Source of the DNA: Acidimicrobiales bacterium
Lineage (GTDB): Bacteria; Actinomycetota; Acidimicrobiia; Acidimicrobiales; JACCXE01
Assembly (NCBI GenBank): GCA_035546775.1
Contig: DASZWD010000030.1
Coordinates: forward strand, 62,001 to 126,000
Direction: 5' to 3'
Length of the DNA stretch: 64,000 nt
Shown here: in pieces, positions 52,127 to 59,817 of the stretch
Position numbering within the stretch: the first letter of the stretch is position 1
How the letters are laid out: each line of letters starts with the position of its first letter
Made by a program: the position numbers and the translations under genes
The notes under the pieces: generated by a model
Seen by the model: only the letters and a program-made list of their open reading frames with translations
What the model was told of the DNA's origin: nothing
Database searches by the model: none

Positions 52127-52894
52127 CTATTTCGGCTGCATGCGGATGCCGCCGTCGAGGCGGATCGTCTCGCCGTTGAGGTAGCCGTTGTCGATAATCG
52201 CCATGACGAGGGCCGCGTACTCGTCGGGCACGCCGAGACGCTTCGGATACAGCACGCTGTCGCCGAGCGACTTGCGCGCCGGCTCCGGCAGCATCGCCAG
52301 CAGCGGCGTGTCCATCAGGCCGGGCGCAATCGTGTTCACGCGAATGCCGACGGCGGACAGGTCGCGCGCCGCAGGCAACGTCATCCCGACGACGCCGCCC
52401 TTCGACGCCGAGTAGGCGAGCTGGCCGATCTGGCCGTCGAAGGCCGCCACCGACGCCGTGTTGACGATGACCCCGCGATCGCCGCCGGGCGTCGGGTCGG
52501 TCTGGGCGATCTTGGACGCGGCGAGCGTCATCACGTTGAACGTGCCGATCAAGTTGATGCCGATGACGAAGTTGAACGACGCCGGGTCGTGGGGCGAGTT
52601 GTCCTTGTTGATCGTGCGCACGCCGATGCCGAGACCGGCGCAGTTGACGCAGACCCGCAGCGCACCCGCCGCCGCTGCCTGCTCGACGCCCGCCGCGCAC
52701 TCCTCGTACTTCGTCACGTCGGCCGCCGCGAAGTTCGCCCCGCCGCCGAGCTCCTTGGCCAGCGCCTGGCCGGCATCGGCGTTGCGGTCGAGGATGGTTA
52801 CGGCGACGCCCGCCTGATGCAGACGACGCACCGTCGCCTCGCCGAGACCCGACGCGCCGCCCGTGACAATTGCTGATGCTCCCTGGAGATCCAT
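52127..52894 (-). CDS. SDR, 3-hydroxyacyl-CoA dehydrogenase type II-like
   Basis: 255 residues. The cofactor loop is TGGASGLG (about 12-19), with CVNCAGLGIG in the NNAG position, catalytic Ser in NTASVAAFDGQIGQ and YSASKGG. The sequence AARDLSAVGIRVNTIAPGLMDTPLL and overall length match the HSD17B10-like 3-hydroxyacyl-CoA dehydrogenases used in beta-oxidation of branched or steroid acyl chains. ATG at 52894 with TAACGT six bases upstream. Confidence 0.87.
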   Translation of the reverse strand: MDLQGASAIVTGGASGLGEATVRRLHQAGVAVTILDRNADAGQALAKELGGGANFAAADVTKYEECAAGVEQAAAAGALRVCVNCAGLGIGVRTINKDNSPHDPASFNFVIGINLIGTFNVMTLAASKIAQTDPTPGGDRGVIVNTASVAAFDGQIGQLAYSASKGGVVGMTLPAARDLSAVGIRVNTIAPGLMDTPLLAMLPEPARKSLGDSVLYPKRLGVPDEYAALVMAIIDNGYLNGETIRLDGGIRMQPK

Positions 52895-52899
52895 GGGCG

Positions 52900-52906
52900 T
52901 ACGTTA
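52900..52906. promoter_or_regulatory. Superimposed divergent -10 elements
   Basis: Plus strand TACGTT (52900-52905) lies nine bases before the ATG at 52915. Minus strand TAACGT (52901-52906) lies six bases before the ATG at 52894. The two hexamers occupy the same DNA in a 20-base divergent gap. Confidence 0.5.
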
Positions 52907-52914
52907 AACGGCGC

Positions 52915-53703
52915 ATGCCCGAAGGCCACGAGCTGGCGAGCGCCCGCAGCAACGTCGTGCGCGTCGGCGACGTCGTCCACCGGGCGGCGGGGCCATGGTC
53001 GGCGTCGGTGCAGGCATTGCTCCGTCACTTGGAAGCCGCCGGGTTTGCCGGCGCACCGCGTGTCGTCGGCACCGGCTTCGACGACGCCGGCCGCGAAACG
53101 CTCACGTTCATTCCCGGTGATTTCGTCCACCCGCACCCGTGGTCCGACGAGGGCATCGCAGCGGTCGGCGCTCTCCTGCGCGAGCTGCACGAGGCGTCGC
53201 GGTCGTTCACTCCGCCGCCCGATGCGGCGTGGCAGCCGTGGTTCACGCGCGACGCGTCGTCCGCGGTGTTCGGCCACGGCGACGTCGGGCCGTGGAACAT
53301 CGTGGCCCGCGACGGCGTGCCCGTCGCCCTCATCGACTGGGAGTTCGCCGGCCCCGTCGACCGACTCGACGAGGTCGCCCATGGCGCCTGGCTCAACTGC
53401 CAGCTCCACGACGAGATCGTCGCGGCGCGCAATGACCTGCCGTCGCCCGAGGAGCGCGCCCGCCAACTTCGGTTGTTCGCCGACGGGTACGGGCTCGATG
53501 CCGGCGAACGCGCCGGTCTGGTCAGCCGCATGATCGACTTCGCCGTGCGCGACGCCGCCAACGAGATCGACGAGCCGGGCGCGCTCAAGATGGCGAAACG
53601 CCCGACGGGACCCGACGATGCCGGCTGGGGCGTCGCCTGGCGCGTCCGGTCGGCCCATTGGTTGGTGCGTCACCGCGAGCTGCTAACAGCCGCGCTCCGC
53701 TAA
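52915..53703 (+). CDS. Aminoglycoside-phosphotransferase-fold kinase
   Basis: 262 residues. The N-lobe is short (SNVVRVGDVVHRAAGPWS). The catalytic motif is VFGHGDVGPWNI and the metal motif is LIDWEFAGPVDRLDEVAHGAW. The substrate lobe is rich in Arg and Trp. It probably phosphorylates a small alcohol or amine; there is no sign of a resistance role. It ends overlapping the rnhA stop by four bases (convergent). Divergent from the SDR gene with superimposed -10 boxes. Confidence 0.82.
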   Translation: MPEGHELASARSNVVRVGDVVHRAAGPWSASVQALLRHLEAAGFAGAPRVVGTGFDDAGRETLTFIPGDFVHPHPWSDEGIAAVGALLRELHEASRSFTPPPDAAWQPWFTRDASSAVFGHGDVGPWNIVARDGVPVALIDWEFAGPVDRLDEVAHGAWLNCQLHDEIVAARNDLPSPEERARQLRLFADGYGLDAGERAGLVSRMIDFAVRDAANEIDEPGALKMAKRPTGPDDAGWGVAWRVRSAHWLVRHRELLTAALR

Positions 53704-54221
53704 GGAAGTTCGAAGAGACGCTGGACGGGATCAGCGACGTCGCCCTCGACCGGTTCTACTGCGACAACTTCGTCGGGCTTCTCGGGCGCCACACTCCCGC
53801 GCTGGCTCAACGATGCCGCCACCGCGAGCTCGTCGGCGCGCGCGTTCATCGGGTCGCGGCCGTGACCCTTCACCCACTTGAACGCGATCTCGTCGCGCCG
53901 CGACAGGTACAGCTCGATCAGCGGTTCCCACAGGTCGCGGTTCGCTACCGGCTTCTTCGCGGCGTTGAGCCAACCGCGCCGCTTCCACCCGTCCCACCAC
54001 TTGTCGCGGAAGCAGTTCACGACGTAGGTCGAGTCGCTCATGATCGTGACGGGGCCGGCGTCATAATGCCGCAGGGCCTCGAGCACGGCCATGACCTCCA
54101 TGCGTTGGTTGGTCGACGGGTTCTCGCATCCCGACGCGAACGGGCCGTCCACGTCGACCCACGCCCAGCCCCCGGGTCCCGGGTTCCCGCTGCACGCGCC
54201 GTCGGTATACACAGTCTTCAT
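53700..54221 (-). CDS. rnhA: Ribonuclease HI
   Basis: 173 residues. The DEDD active site is complete: Asp7 in VYTDGACSGNPGPGGWA, Glu in NQRMEVMAVLEAL, Asp in IMSDSTYVVN and Asp in NARADELA. The handle region KRRGWLNAAKKPVANRDLWE is present. It removes RNA from RNA-DNA hybrids. The C-terminal tail of about 30 acidic residues ends VQRLFELP, possibly a protein-binding peptide. ATG at 54221 gives the family N-terminus MKTVYTDG. Confidence 0.93.
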   Translation of the reverse strand: MKTVYTDGACSGNPGPGGWAWVDVDGPFASGCENPSTNQRMEVMAVLEALRHYDAGPVTIMSDSTYVVNCFRDKWWDGWKRRGWLNAAKKPVANRDLWEPLIELYLSRRDEIAFKWVKGHGRDPMNARADELAVAASLSQRGSVAPEKPDEVVAVEPVEGDVADPVQRLFELP

Positions 54222-54255
54222 AGAGCGACTGATCATTACCGCCCGGTAGCCCTCC

Positions 54256-54261
54256 TACGAT
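54256..54261 (+). promoter_or_regulatory. -10 of the aceE promoter
   Basis: TACGAT overlaps the ATG at 54260 and lies seven bases before an in-frame GTG at 54269. If this promoter is used, the leaderless start is the GTG. Confidence 0.5.
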
Positions 54262-56959
54262 GGATCATGTGATCTTCGACGGGTACAGCCATCAGCTTCC
54301 CGATACCGACCCCTCCGAAACCAAGGAGTGGATCGACAGCTTCGACGCCATCGTCGACGCCGAGGGCAAGAACCGCGCCCGCTTCCTCCTCATGAAGTTG
54401 CTCGAGCGCGCCCGCGAAGCCGGCGTCGGCTTCCCGGCCACCGTCTCGACGCCCTACATCAATACGATCCCCCGCGACGCGGAGCCATGGTTCCCCGGCG
54501 ACGAGTTCATCGAACGCCGCATCCGCGCCTTCATTCGCTGGAACGCCGCGGTCATGGTGACCCGGGCCAACACCCGCAGCGAGGGCATCGGCGGGCACCT
54601 GTCGACCTTCGCGTCCTCCGCGTCGCTCTACGAGGTCGGCTTCAACCACTTCTTCCGCGGCAAGGACGACGGCCAGTTCGGCGACCAGGTGTACTTCCAG
54701 GGCCACGCCGCGCCCGGCATCTACGCCCGCGCCTACCTCGAAGGGCGACTCACCGAGTCCCAGCTCGACCACTTCCGCATGGAAGTCGGTGGCGGCGGAC
54801 TCTCGTCGTATCCTCACCCGCGCCTGATGCCCGACTTCTGGGAGTTCCCCACGGTGTCGATGGGCCTCGGCCCGCTCCAGGCGATCTACCAGGCGCGGTT
54901 CAACCGTTACCTGCTCAACCGCGAGATCGCCGATACCAGCCGCGCCAAGGTGTGGTGCTTCGTGGGCGACGGCGAGTGCGACGAACCCGAAACGCTCGGT
55001 GCGCTGTCGCTCGCCGCGCGCGAGGGCCTCGACAACCTCATCTTCGTCGTCAACTGCAACCTGCAACGCCTCGACGGGCCCGTGCGCGGCAACGGCAAGA
55101 TCATCCAGGAACTCGAAGCGGTCTTCCGCGGCGCGGGCTGGAACGTGATCAAGGTCATCTGGGGCTCCAAGTGGGACGAGCTGCTCGCCCGCGACACCGA
55201 CGGCGTGCTGCTCAACCAGATGAACACCACGGTCGACGGCGCGTTCCAGAAGTACTCGGTGTCCGACGGCGCCTACATCCGCGAGCACTTCTTCGGTCCC
55301 GACCCGCGCCTGCGCAAGATCGTCGAGCACCTCAGCGACGCCGAGATCCACGCCCTGCCCCGCGGCGGCCACGACTACCGCAAGCTGTACGCCGCGTACA
55401 AGGCGGCGGTCGAACACGCCGGCGCCCCCACGGTCATCCTCGCCAAGACCATCAAGGGCTGGACGCTCGGCCCCGAGATCGAGTCGCGCAACGCCACCCA
55501 CCAGATCAAGAAGATGACCAAGGCGCAGTTGCTGGCGATGCGCGACACGCTGTACCTGCAGGAGGAGATCCCCGAGAAGGCACTCGACGACAAACTGCCG
55601 CCGTACTACCGGCCCGCCGACGGCTCCGAAATCCACGAGTACCTGATGACGCGGCGCAAGGCGCTCGCCGGCTCACTGCCGCGGCGCCTACCGCGGGTGA
55701 AGCTGCGCGAGCTGCCGGCGCCGGCGGCGTTCAAGGAATTCCACGACGGCTCCAAGAGCCAGGCCGTCTCGACGACGATGGCCTTCGCCCGCCTGATCCG
55801 CAATCTCCTGCGCGACCCGGCGATCGGCAAGCGCGTCGTGCCGATCGTGCCCGACGAAGCGCGCACGTTTGGCATGGACGCGTTGTTCAAGGAGTTCGAG
55901 ATCTACGCTCCGTTCGGCCAGCAGTACGACCCCGTCGACAAGGAACTGCTCCTGTCCTACACGGAAGCGAACGACGGCCAGTTGCTCGAAGAAGGCATCA
56001 CCGAGGCCGGCTCGATGTGCTCGTTCATCGCCTCGGGCACGGCGGCGACGACGTGGGGTGCGCCGATGATCCCGTTCTTCATCTTCTATTCGATGTTCGG
56101 GTTCCAGCGCGTCGGCGACCTCACGTGGGCGGCGGGCGACATCGGGGCGCGCGGCTTCATGCTCGGCGCCACCGCCGGGCGCACCACCCTCAACGGCGAA
56201 GGCCTCCAGCACGAGGACGGCCACTCCCTGGTGCTCGCCTCGACGGTGCCGAACGTCGCCGCCTACGACCCGGCGTTCGCCTACGAGGTCGCCGAGATCA
56301 TCCAGGACGGCATCGCCCGCATGTACGGGCCCGAGGACCGCGACGAGTTCTTCTACATCACGCTCTACAACGAGAACTACGTGATGCCGGCGATGCCTCC
56401 CGACATCGGCGACGGCATACGGCGCGGGCTGTACCGCTTCGAGGCGGCACCGGCCGGACCGTCGCGCCGCGCCACCATCCTGTTCTCCGGTTCGGCGTCG
56501 CAGGCGGCGCTGGCGGCCCGCGACGCGCTGGCGGCCGACTACGACGTGGCCGCCGAGGTGTGGAGTGCCACGTCGTACAAGGCGTTGCGCGAGGACGCGC
56601 TGGCCGTCGAGCGCGACAACCGCCTGCACCCGTCGCGCGAGCCGCAGCGGCCCTTCGTCACCGTGGCGCTCGCAGACTCCGAAGGCCCGATCGTCGCTGT
56701 CACCGACTTCATGAAGTCGGTGCCCGACCAGGTCGCCCGCTGGGTGCCGCGTTCCTACACGACGCTCGGCACCGACGGCTTCGGTCGCTCGGACACCCGC
56801 GAGGCGTTGCGCCGCCACTTCGAAACCGACACCGGCCACATCGTCGTCGCCGTCCTGAGCGCACTGGCGGCCGCGGGCGAAGCCGACCCCGAGGAAGTCG
56901 AGAAGGCGATCGCCCGCTACGAGATCAACGCCGACGCGCCCGACCCCCGCACGACGTAG
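54260..56959 (+). CDS. aceE: Pyruvate dehydrogenase E1, homodimeric type
   Basis: 899 residues of the AceE type. The TPP-binding motif is CFVGDGECDEPETLGALS with NLIFVVNCNLQRLDGPVRGNGKI. Other signatures are GGHLSTFASSASLYEVGFNHFFRG, GQQYDPVDKELLLSYTEA and GLQHEDGHS. It decarboxylates pyruvate and passes the acetyl group to lipoylated E2. The E2, E3 and lipoylation genes are 4-6 kb to the left. ATG at 54260 is the conventional start, but a -10 box suggests GTG 54269, three codons later. Confidence 0.95.
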   Translation: MDHVIFDGYSHQLPDTDPSETKEWIDSFDAIVDAEGKNRARFLLMKLLERAREAGVGFPATVSTPYINTIPRDAEPWFPGDEFIERRIRAFIRWNAAVMVTRANTRSEGIGGHLSTFASSASLYEVGFNHFFRGKDDGQFGDQVYFQGHAAPGIYARAYLEGRLTESQLDHFRMEVGGGGLSSYPHPRLMPDFWEFPTVSMGLGPLQAIYQARFNRYLLNREIADTSRAKVWCFVGDGECDEPETLGALSLAAREGLDNLIFVVNCNLQRLDGPVRGNGKIIQELEAVFRGAGWNVIKVIWGSKWDELLARDTDGVLLNQMNTTVDGAFQKYSVSDGAYIREHFFGPDPRLRKIVEHLSDAEIHALPRGGHDYRKLYAAYKAAVEHAGAPTVILAKTIKGWTLGPEIESRNATHQIKKMTKAQLLAMRDTLYLQEEIPEKALDDKLPPYYRPADGSEIHEYLMTRRKALAGSLPRRLPRVKLRELPAPAAFKEFHDGSKSQAVSTTMAFARLIRNLLRDPAIGKRVVPIVPDEARTFGMDALFKEFEIYAPFGQQYDPVDKELLLSYTEANDGQLLEEGITEAGSMCSFIASGTAATTWGAPMIPFFIFYSMFGFQRVGDLTWAAGDIGARGFMLGATAGRTTLNGEGLQHEDGHSLVLASTVPNVAAYDPAFAYEVAEIIQDGIARMYGPEDRDEFFYITLYNENYVMPAMPPDIGDGIRRGLYRFEAAPAGPSRRATILFSGSASQAALAARDALAADYDVAAEVWSATSYKALREDALAVERDNRLHPSREPQRPFVTVALADSEGPIVAVTDFMKSVPDQVARWVPRSYTTLGTDGFGRSDTREALRRHFETDTGHIVVAVLSALAAAGEADPEEVEKAIARYEINADAPDPRTT

Positions 56960-56985
56960 CCAATCGCGGGACGGTTTCCCGCCGC

Positions 56986-57032
56986 TTTTTGGCGGCCATT
57001 TCGCGTCTACGACGCGATATGGCCGCCAGAAA
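56986..57032. repeat. Long palindrome, copy 2 of the dispersed repeat
   Basis: Arms TTTTTGGCGGCCA then TTTCGCGTC, loop TAC, then GACGCGATATGGCCGCCA and GAAA. One mismatch in the 18-bp core stem, with an A/T extension beyond it. The core matches copy 1 at 41311-41349 in 35 of 39 positions. It lies 27 bases after the aceE stop and could serve as its terminator. Confidence 0.85.
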
Positions 57033-57064
57033 TGGGCACGAGAGTTGCGTCGCGCCGCCGTCGG

Positions 57065-57070
57065 TAGGAT
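57065..57070 (+). promoter_or_regulatory. -10 of a leaderless promoter for the HhH-GPD gene
   Basis: TAGGAT, exactly seven bases before the ATG at 57078. No Shine-Dalgarno sequence is present. Confidence 0.55.
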
Positions 57071-57077
57071 GCGGTGT

Positions 57078-57671
57078 ATGGCGGCGACGAGGTTGCGCAT
57101 CACCGGCAACGACGAGGCTGACGCGCTCAACGCCACCAATCCGCTTGCCTTGCTCATCTCGATGGTGCTCGACCAGCAGATCCCGCTGGAGTGGGCGTTC
57201 CTCGGCCCCTACACGCTGACGCAGCGGCTGGGGACCAACCTCGACGTGGCGAAGTTGGCGGCGATGGACGAGAACACGCTCGTCACGATCTTTTGTGACC
57301 GGCCGGCGCTGCACCGCTACCCCGCGGCGATGGCGCGGCGCGTGCACGAACTGTGCAATCTCATCGCCGACGAGTACGACGGCGAGCCCGAGGCGATCTG
57401 GACGACGGCGGCCGACGGCAAAGAGCTGTTCAAGCGCGTGAAGGCACTGCCCGGCTTCGGCGAGATGAAGGCTCGCATCTTCGTGGCCCTGCTGGCCAAG
57501 CAGTTCGGTGTGAAGCCCGCCGGCTGGGAAGACCAGGCGAAGGACTACGGCAAACCCGACACCTTTCTGTCGGTAGCCGACATCGTCGACGACGCGAGCC
57601 TGAGCAAAGTGCGCGCCTTCAAGGCCGAGAAGAAGGCGGCGGCCAAAGCGGCGGCCGCCAAGACGTCCTGA
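57078..57671 (+). CDS. HhH-GPD-type base-excision repair protein (TIGR03252-like)
   Basis: 197 residues. An N-terminal helix bundle includes NPLALLISMVLDQQIPLEWAF. The helix-hairpin-helix segment is VKALPGFGEMKARIFVALLAKQFG, with a downstream DYGKPDTFLSVADIVD. A Lys/Ala-rich tail ends the protein. Actinobacterial members of this group are annotated as HhH-GPD repair proteins, but the glycosylase active site is not obvious. The stop overlaps the thiS start, an odd partner for a thiamine gene. Confidence 0.82.
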   Translation: MAATRLRITGNDEADALNATNPLALLISMVLDQQIPLEWAFLGPYTLTQRLGTNLDVAKLAAMDENTLVTIFCDRPALHRYPAAMARRVHELCNLIADEYDGEPEAIWTTAADGKELFKRVKALPGFGEMKARIFVALLAKQFGVKPAGWEDQAKDYGKPDTFLSVADIVDDASLSKVRAFKAEKKAAAKAAAAKTS

Positions 57672-57871
57672 TCACCGTCGTCGCCAACGGCGAGTCGGTC
57701 AGCTGCCCGGACGGCTCGACGGTGCTCGACTTGCTGGCGCAGCTCGGTTGGGCCAAACGCACCGTTGCCGTCGAGCACAACGGCAACGCCCTGCTCCGCG
57801 GCGAGCACGCGTCGGTAGCCCTGGGCGACGGCGACGTCGTCGAGATCGTGAAGGCCGTCGCCGGTGGCTGA
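57668..57871 (+). CDS. thiS: Thiamine sulfur-carrier protein ThiS
   Basis: 67 residues with a beta-grasp fold: ITVVANGESVSCPDGSTVLDL, KRTVAVEHNGNALLRGEH, GDVVEIVKAVAGG. The C-terminal Gly-Gly is where ThiF adenylates and sulfur is loaded before donation to ThiG. No ATG, GTG or TTG lies in frame near the N-terminus; the only suitable start is a CTG overlapping the preceding stop (CTGA). It overlaps thiE by eight bases. No thiF is present in the window. Confidence 0.85.
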   Translation: MITVVANGESVSCPDGSTVLDLLAQLGWAKRTVAVEHNGNALLRGEHASVALGDGDVVEIVKAVAGG

Positions 57872-58517
57872 CCACGGGCTGGGCGACCGCCACCTCTACC
57901 TGTGCACAGCCGATCGGCCCGATCTGGTTGCGTTCGTCGACGCCTGCATCCGCGGCGGCGTCGACATCGTGCAGCTGCGCGACAAGGACGCCGACGCCCG
58001 CACGATCATCGAGCGCGCCACCCTCGCGCGCTCCGTGTGCCGCGACCACGGTGTGCCGTTCATCCTCAACGACCGCGCCGACCTAGCGCTCGACTGCGAC
58101 GCCGACGGCGTGCACGTCGGCCAACAGGATGCGCCGCCCGCGCTGGTGCGCCGCATCGTCGGCGCCGACAAGATCGTCGGTCTCTCGACGCGTGGGGGCG
58201 AGCAGTTGGCCGCGGCGCACGACGAGCCGATCGACTACGCGTCGGTCGGGCCGGTGCACGCCACGGCCACCCACCCCGAGCGCGCGCCGGTCGGCCTCGA
58301 CACACTGCGCGCGGCAGCGGCGACTGCGTCGCTGCCCTTCGTCGTCACCGGGAACGTCAATCCCGACACCGTCGGCCCGATGCTCGCCGCCGGTGCCACG
58401 CGCTTCGTCGTGGTGCGGTGGTTGACCGAGGCGAGCGACCCCTACGCCGCGGCGCTACGGCTCCGCGCCGCGATCGACGCCGGGCTACGCGGTGCGGCGG
58501 CGCCAGCCGGTGCGTAG
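57864..58517 (+). CDS. thiE: Thiamine-phosphate synthase
   Basis: 217 residues, TIM barrel. The key segments are GGVDIVQLRDKDADARTI, FILNDRADLALDCDADGVHVGQQD, the KIVGLSTRG loop, YASVGPVHATATHPERAPVGL and PFVVTGNVNPDTVGPML. It joins the pyrimidine and thiazole phosphates to thiamine phosphate. GTG start inside thiS. The 3' end overlaps the convergent BrkB-like gene by 33 bases. Confidence 0.93.
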   Translation: MADHGLGDRHLYLCTADRPDLVAFVDACIRGGVDIVQLRDKDADARTIIERATLARSVCRDHGVPFILNDRADLALDCDADGVHVGQQDAPPALVRRIVGADKIVGLSTRGGEQLAAAHDEPIDYASVGPVHATATHPERAPVGLDTLRAAAATASLPFVVTGNVNPDTVGPMLAAGATRFVVVRWLTEASDPYAAALRLRAAIDAGLRGAAAPAGA

Positions 58518-59444
58518 CAACTGCTCAGGCCGGCGGCGTTCCGACTCGGCGATGGCGTCGAGCACCTTGCGGTCGGCATCGGTCAGCGGCGGCTGCACGA
58601 TGCTGCGGGGCCACAGCTTGCGGGTGCGCACGACGTTGACTTCCGCGGCGTAGAGCATCAGCTGCGCCGTGAGGAACAGCCACGAGACGAGGCCCAGCAC
58701 GCTGCCGAAGAAGCCGTAGAGCTGCGACGCGTTCTTCAGCGTGTGGCCGACCAGCAGCGTGCCGATGGCCTGCAGAAGGGTCCAGCCGATACCGGCGATG
58801 ACCCCGCCGGGGACGAGGTCGTGCGTGGCGATCTCGGGCGTCAGCACCCGGAACAACACGATGACCAAGCCGACGTTCACCACGGTGATGCCGAGCTGCG
58901 CGACGACCCGCGACGCGATCGCCCCGGGCGTGAACGCCGCCAGCGCGGTGACGAACGTCGTCAGGGCGACGCCCGCACCGAGGGCGACGACGAAGGCCAC
59001 GCTGCGGGCCAGCCGCGGGAAGAAGCCCGGTCGCTTCACCGCTGGGATGTTCCACACCTCCGCCATCGCCAGCTGCGCCGCCTGACTCAAACCCAGCGAA
59101 CCCCACAACAGACCCGCCGAGCCGATGACAACGGCGACGACACTGCCCTTCAACGGATGCACGGAGTTCGCCAGTTGGGAGCCCACGATCGGGAAGTCGC
59201 GCAGCGCCGAGTGCAGGATGGCGTCGCGCACGCCGGGATTGCGGTCCGTGACGAAGCCGAGGATCGTCGTCAACAACAGCAGCAGCGGGAAGATCGCCAG
59301 GAACGCGTCGTAGGCCAGCAGCGACGCCAGCATCCCGGCGCGGTCGTCGCCGAACTTCTTCGACACGCCGAAGCAGAACGCCAGGGGGCGGTTCGCCTGC
59401 TGGCGGCGATCGAGGCCGCGCACGACCTTCTCGATCGGGTTCAC
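58485..59444 (-). CDS. YihY/BrkB-family inner-membrane protein
   Basis: 319 residues with six hydrophobic segments. It begins with the family's amphipathic N-terminus and ASLLAYDAFLAIFPLLLLLTT. The later motifs WGSLGLSQAAQLAMAEVWNIP, PGGVIAGIGWTLLQAIGTLLVG and SQLYGFFGSVLGLVSWLFLTAQLMLYAAEVN are typical. Function is uncertain; members are sometimes described as permeases and the name virulence factor BrkB is historical. GTG start two bases from the upstream stop, so it is in an operon with the zinc-ribbon protein. Confidence 0.85.
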   Translation of the reverse strand: MNPIEKVVRGLDRRQQANRPLAFCFGVSKKFGDDRAGMLASLLAYDAFLAIFPLLLLLTTILGFVTDRNPGVRDAILHSALRDFPIVGSQLANSVHPLKGSVVAVVIGSAGLLWGSLGLSQAAQLAMAEVWNIPAVKRPGFFPRLARSVAFVVALGAGVALTTFVTALAAFTPGAIASRVVAQLGITVVNVGLVIVLFRVLTPEIATHDLVPGGVIAGIGWTLLQAIGTLLVGHTLKNASQLYGFFGSVLGLVSWLFLTAQLMLYAAEVNVVRTRKLWPRSIVQPPLTDADRKVLDAIAESERRRPEQLLRTGWRRRTA

Positions 59445-59445
59445 G

Positions 59446-59808
59446 TCACGGCTCCTCGTCAGGAAAGAGCACCGCGGGCTCACCTTCTTCCCGCTCGTCG
59501 AAGAGCAGCGCGACGACATCCGCGTCCTCGGGACTCGCGGTCGGTCCGTAGCCGACGACGAGGGTGCCTTCGACGGTGCACCACGGGCAGCGAACCACCG
59601 CAACCATCGCCATGTCGGCGGGGTCGCTCGGCCCTTCGGCGCGGGCGATGCCTTCGACGTGCACGTCCTGCGCGTCGCTCACCGTGCGGCAGGCGCCGCA
59701 GCGCAGCTTGCCTTCGGGTTCGACGCCGAACGACATGACGTAGCCCTGCTCCTCGTAACGCGCCAGCACTTCGGTGACCGTGAGGCCCGGGGGTACGTCG
59801 GCGTTCAT
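59446..59808 (-). CDS. Hypothetical protein with two CxxC pairs
   Basis: 120 residues. Cys37/Cys40 (LRCGACRT) and Cys74/Cys77 (VRCPWCTV) form a likely zinc ribbon inside a small beta domain. The C-terminus is acidic (FDEREEGEPAVLFPDEEP). Start at ATG 59808; a GTG at 59817 is also in frame. It lies directly between the F420-type oxidoreductase and BrkB-like genes. Function unknown. Confidence 0.68.
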   Translation of the reverse strand: MNADVPPGLTVTEVLARYEEQGYVMSFGVEPEGKLRCGACRTVSDAQDVHVEGIARAEGPSDPADMAMVAVVRCPWCTVEGTLVVGYGPTASPEDADVVALLFDEREEGEPAVLFPDEEP

Positions 59809-59817
59809 CGCGGCCAC

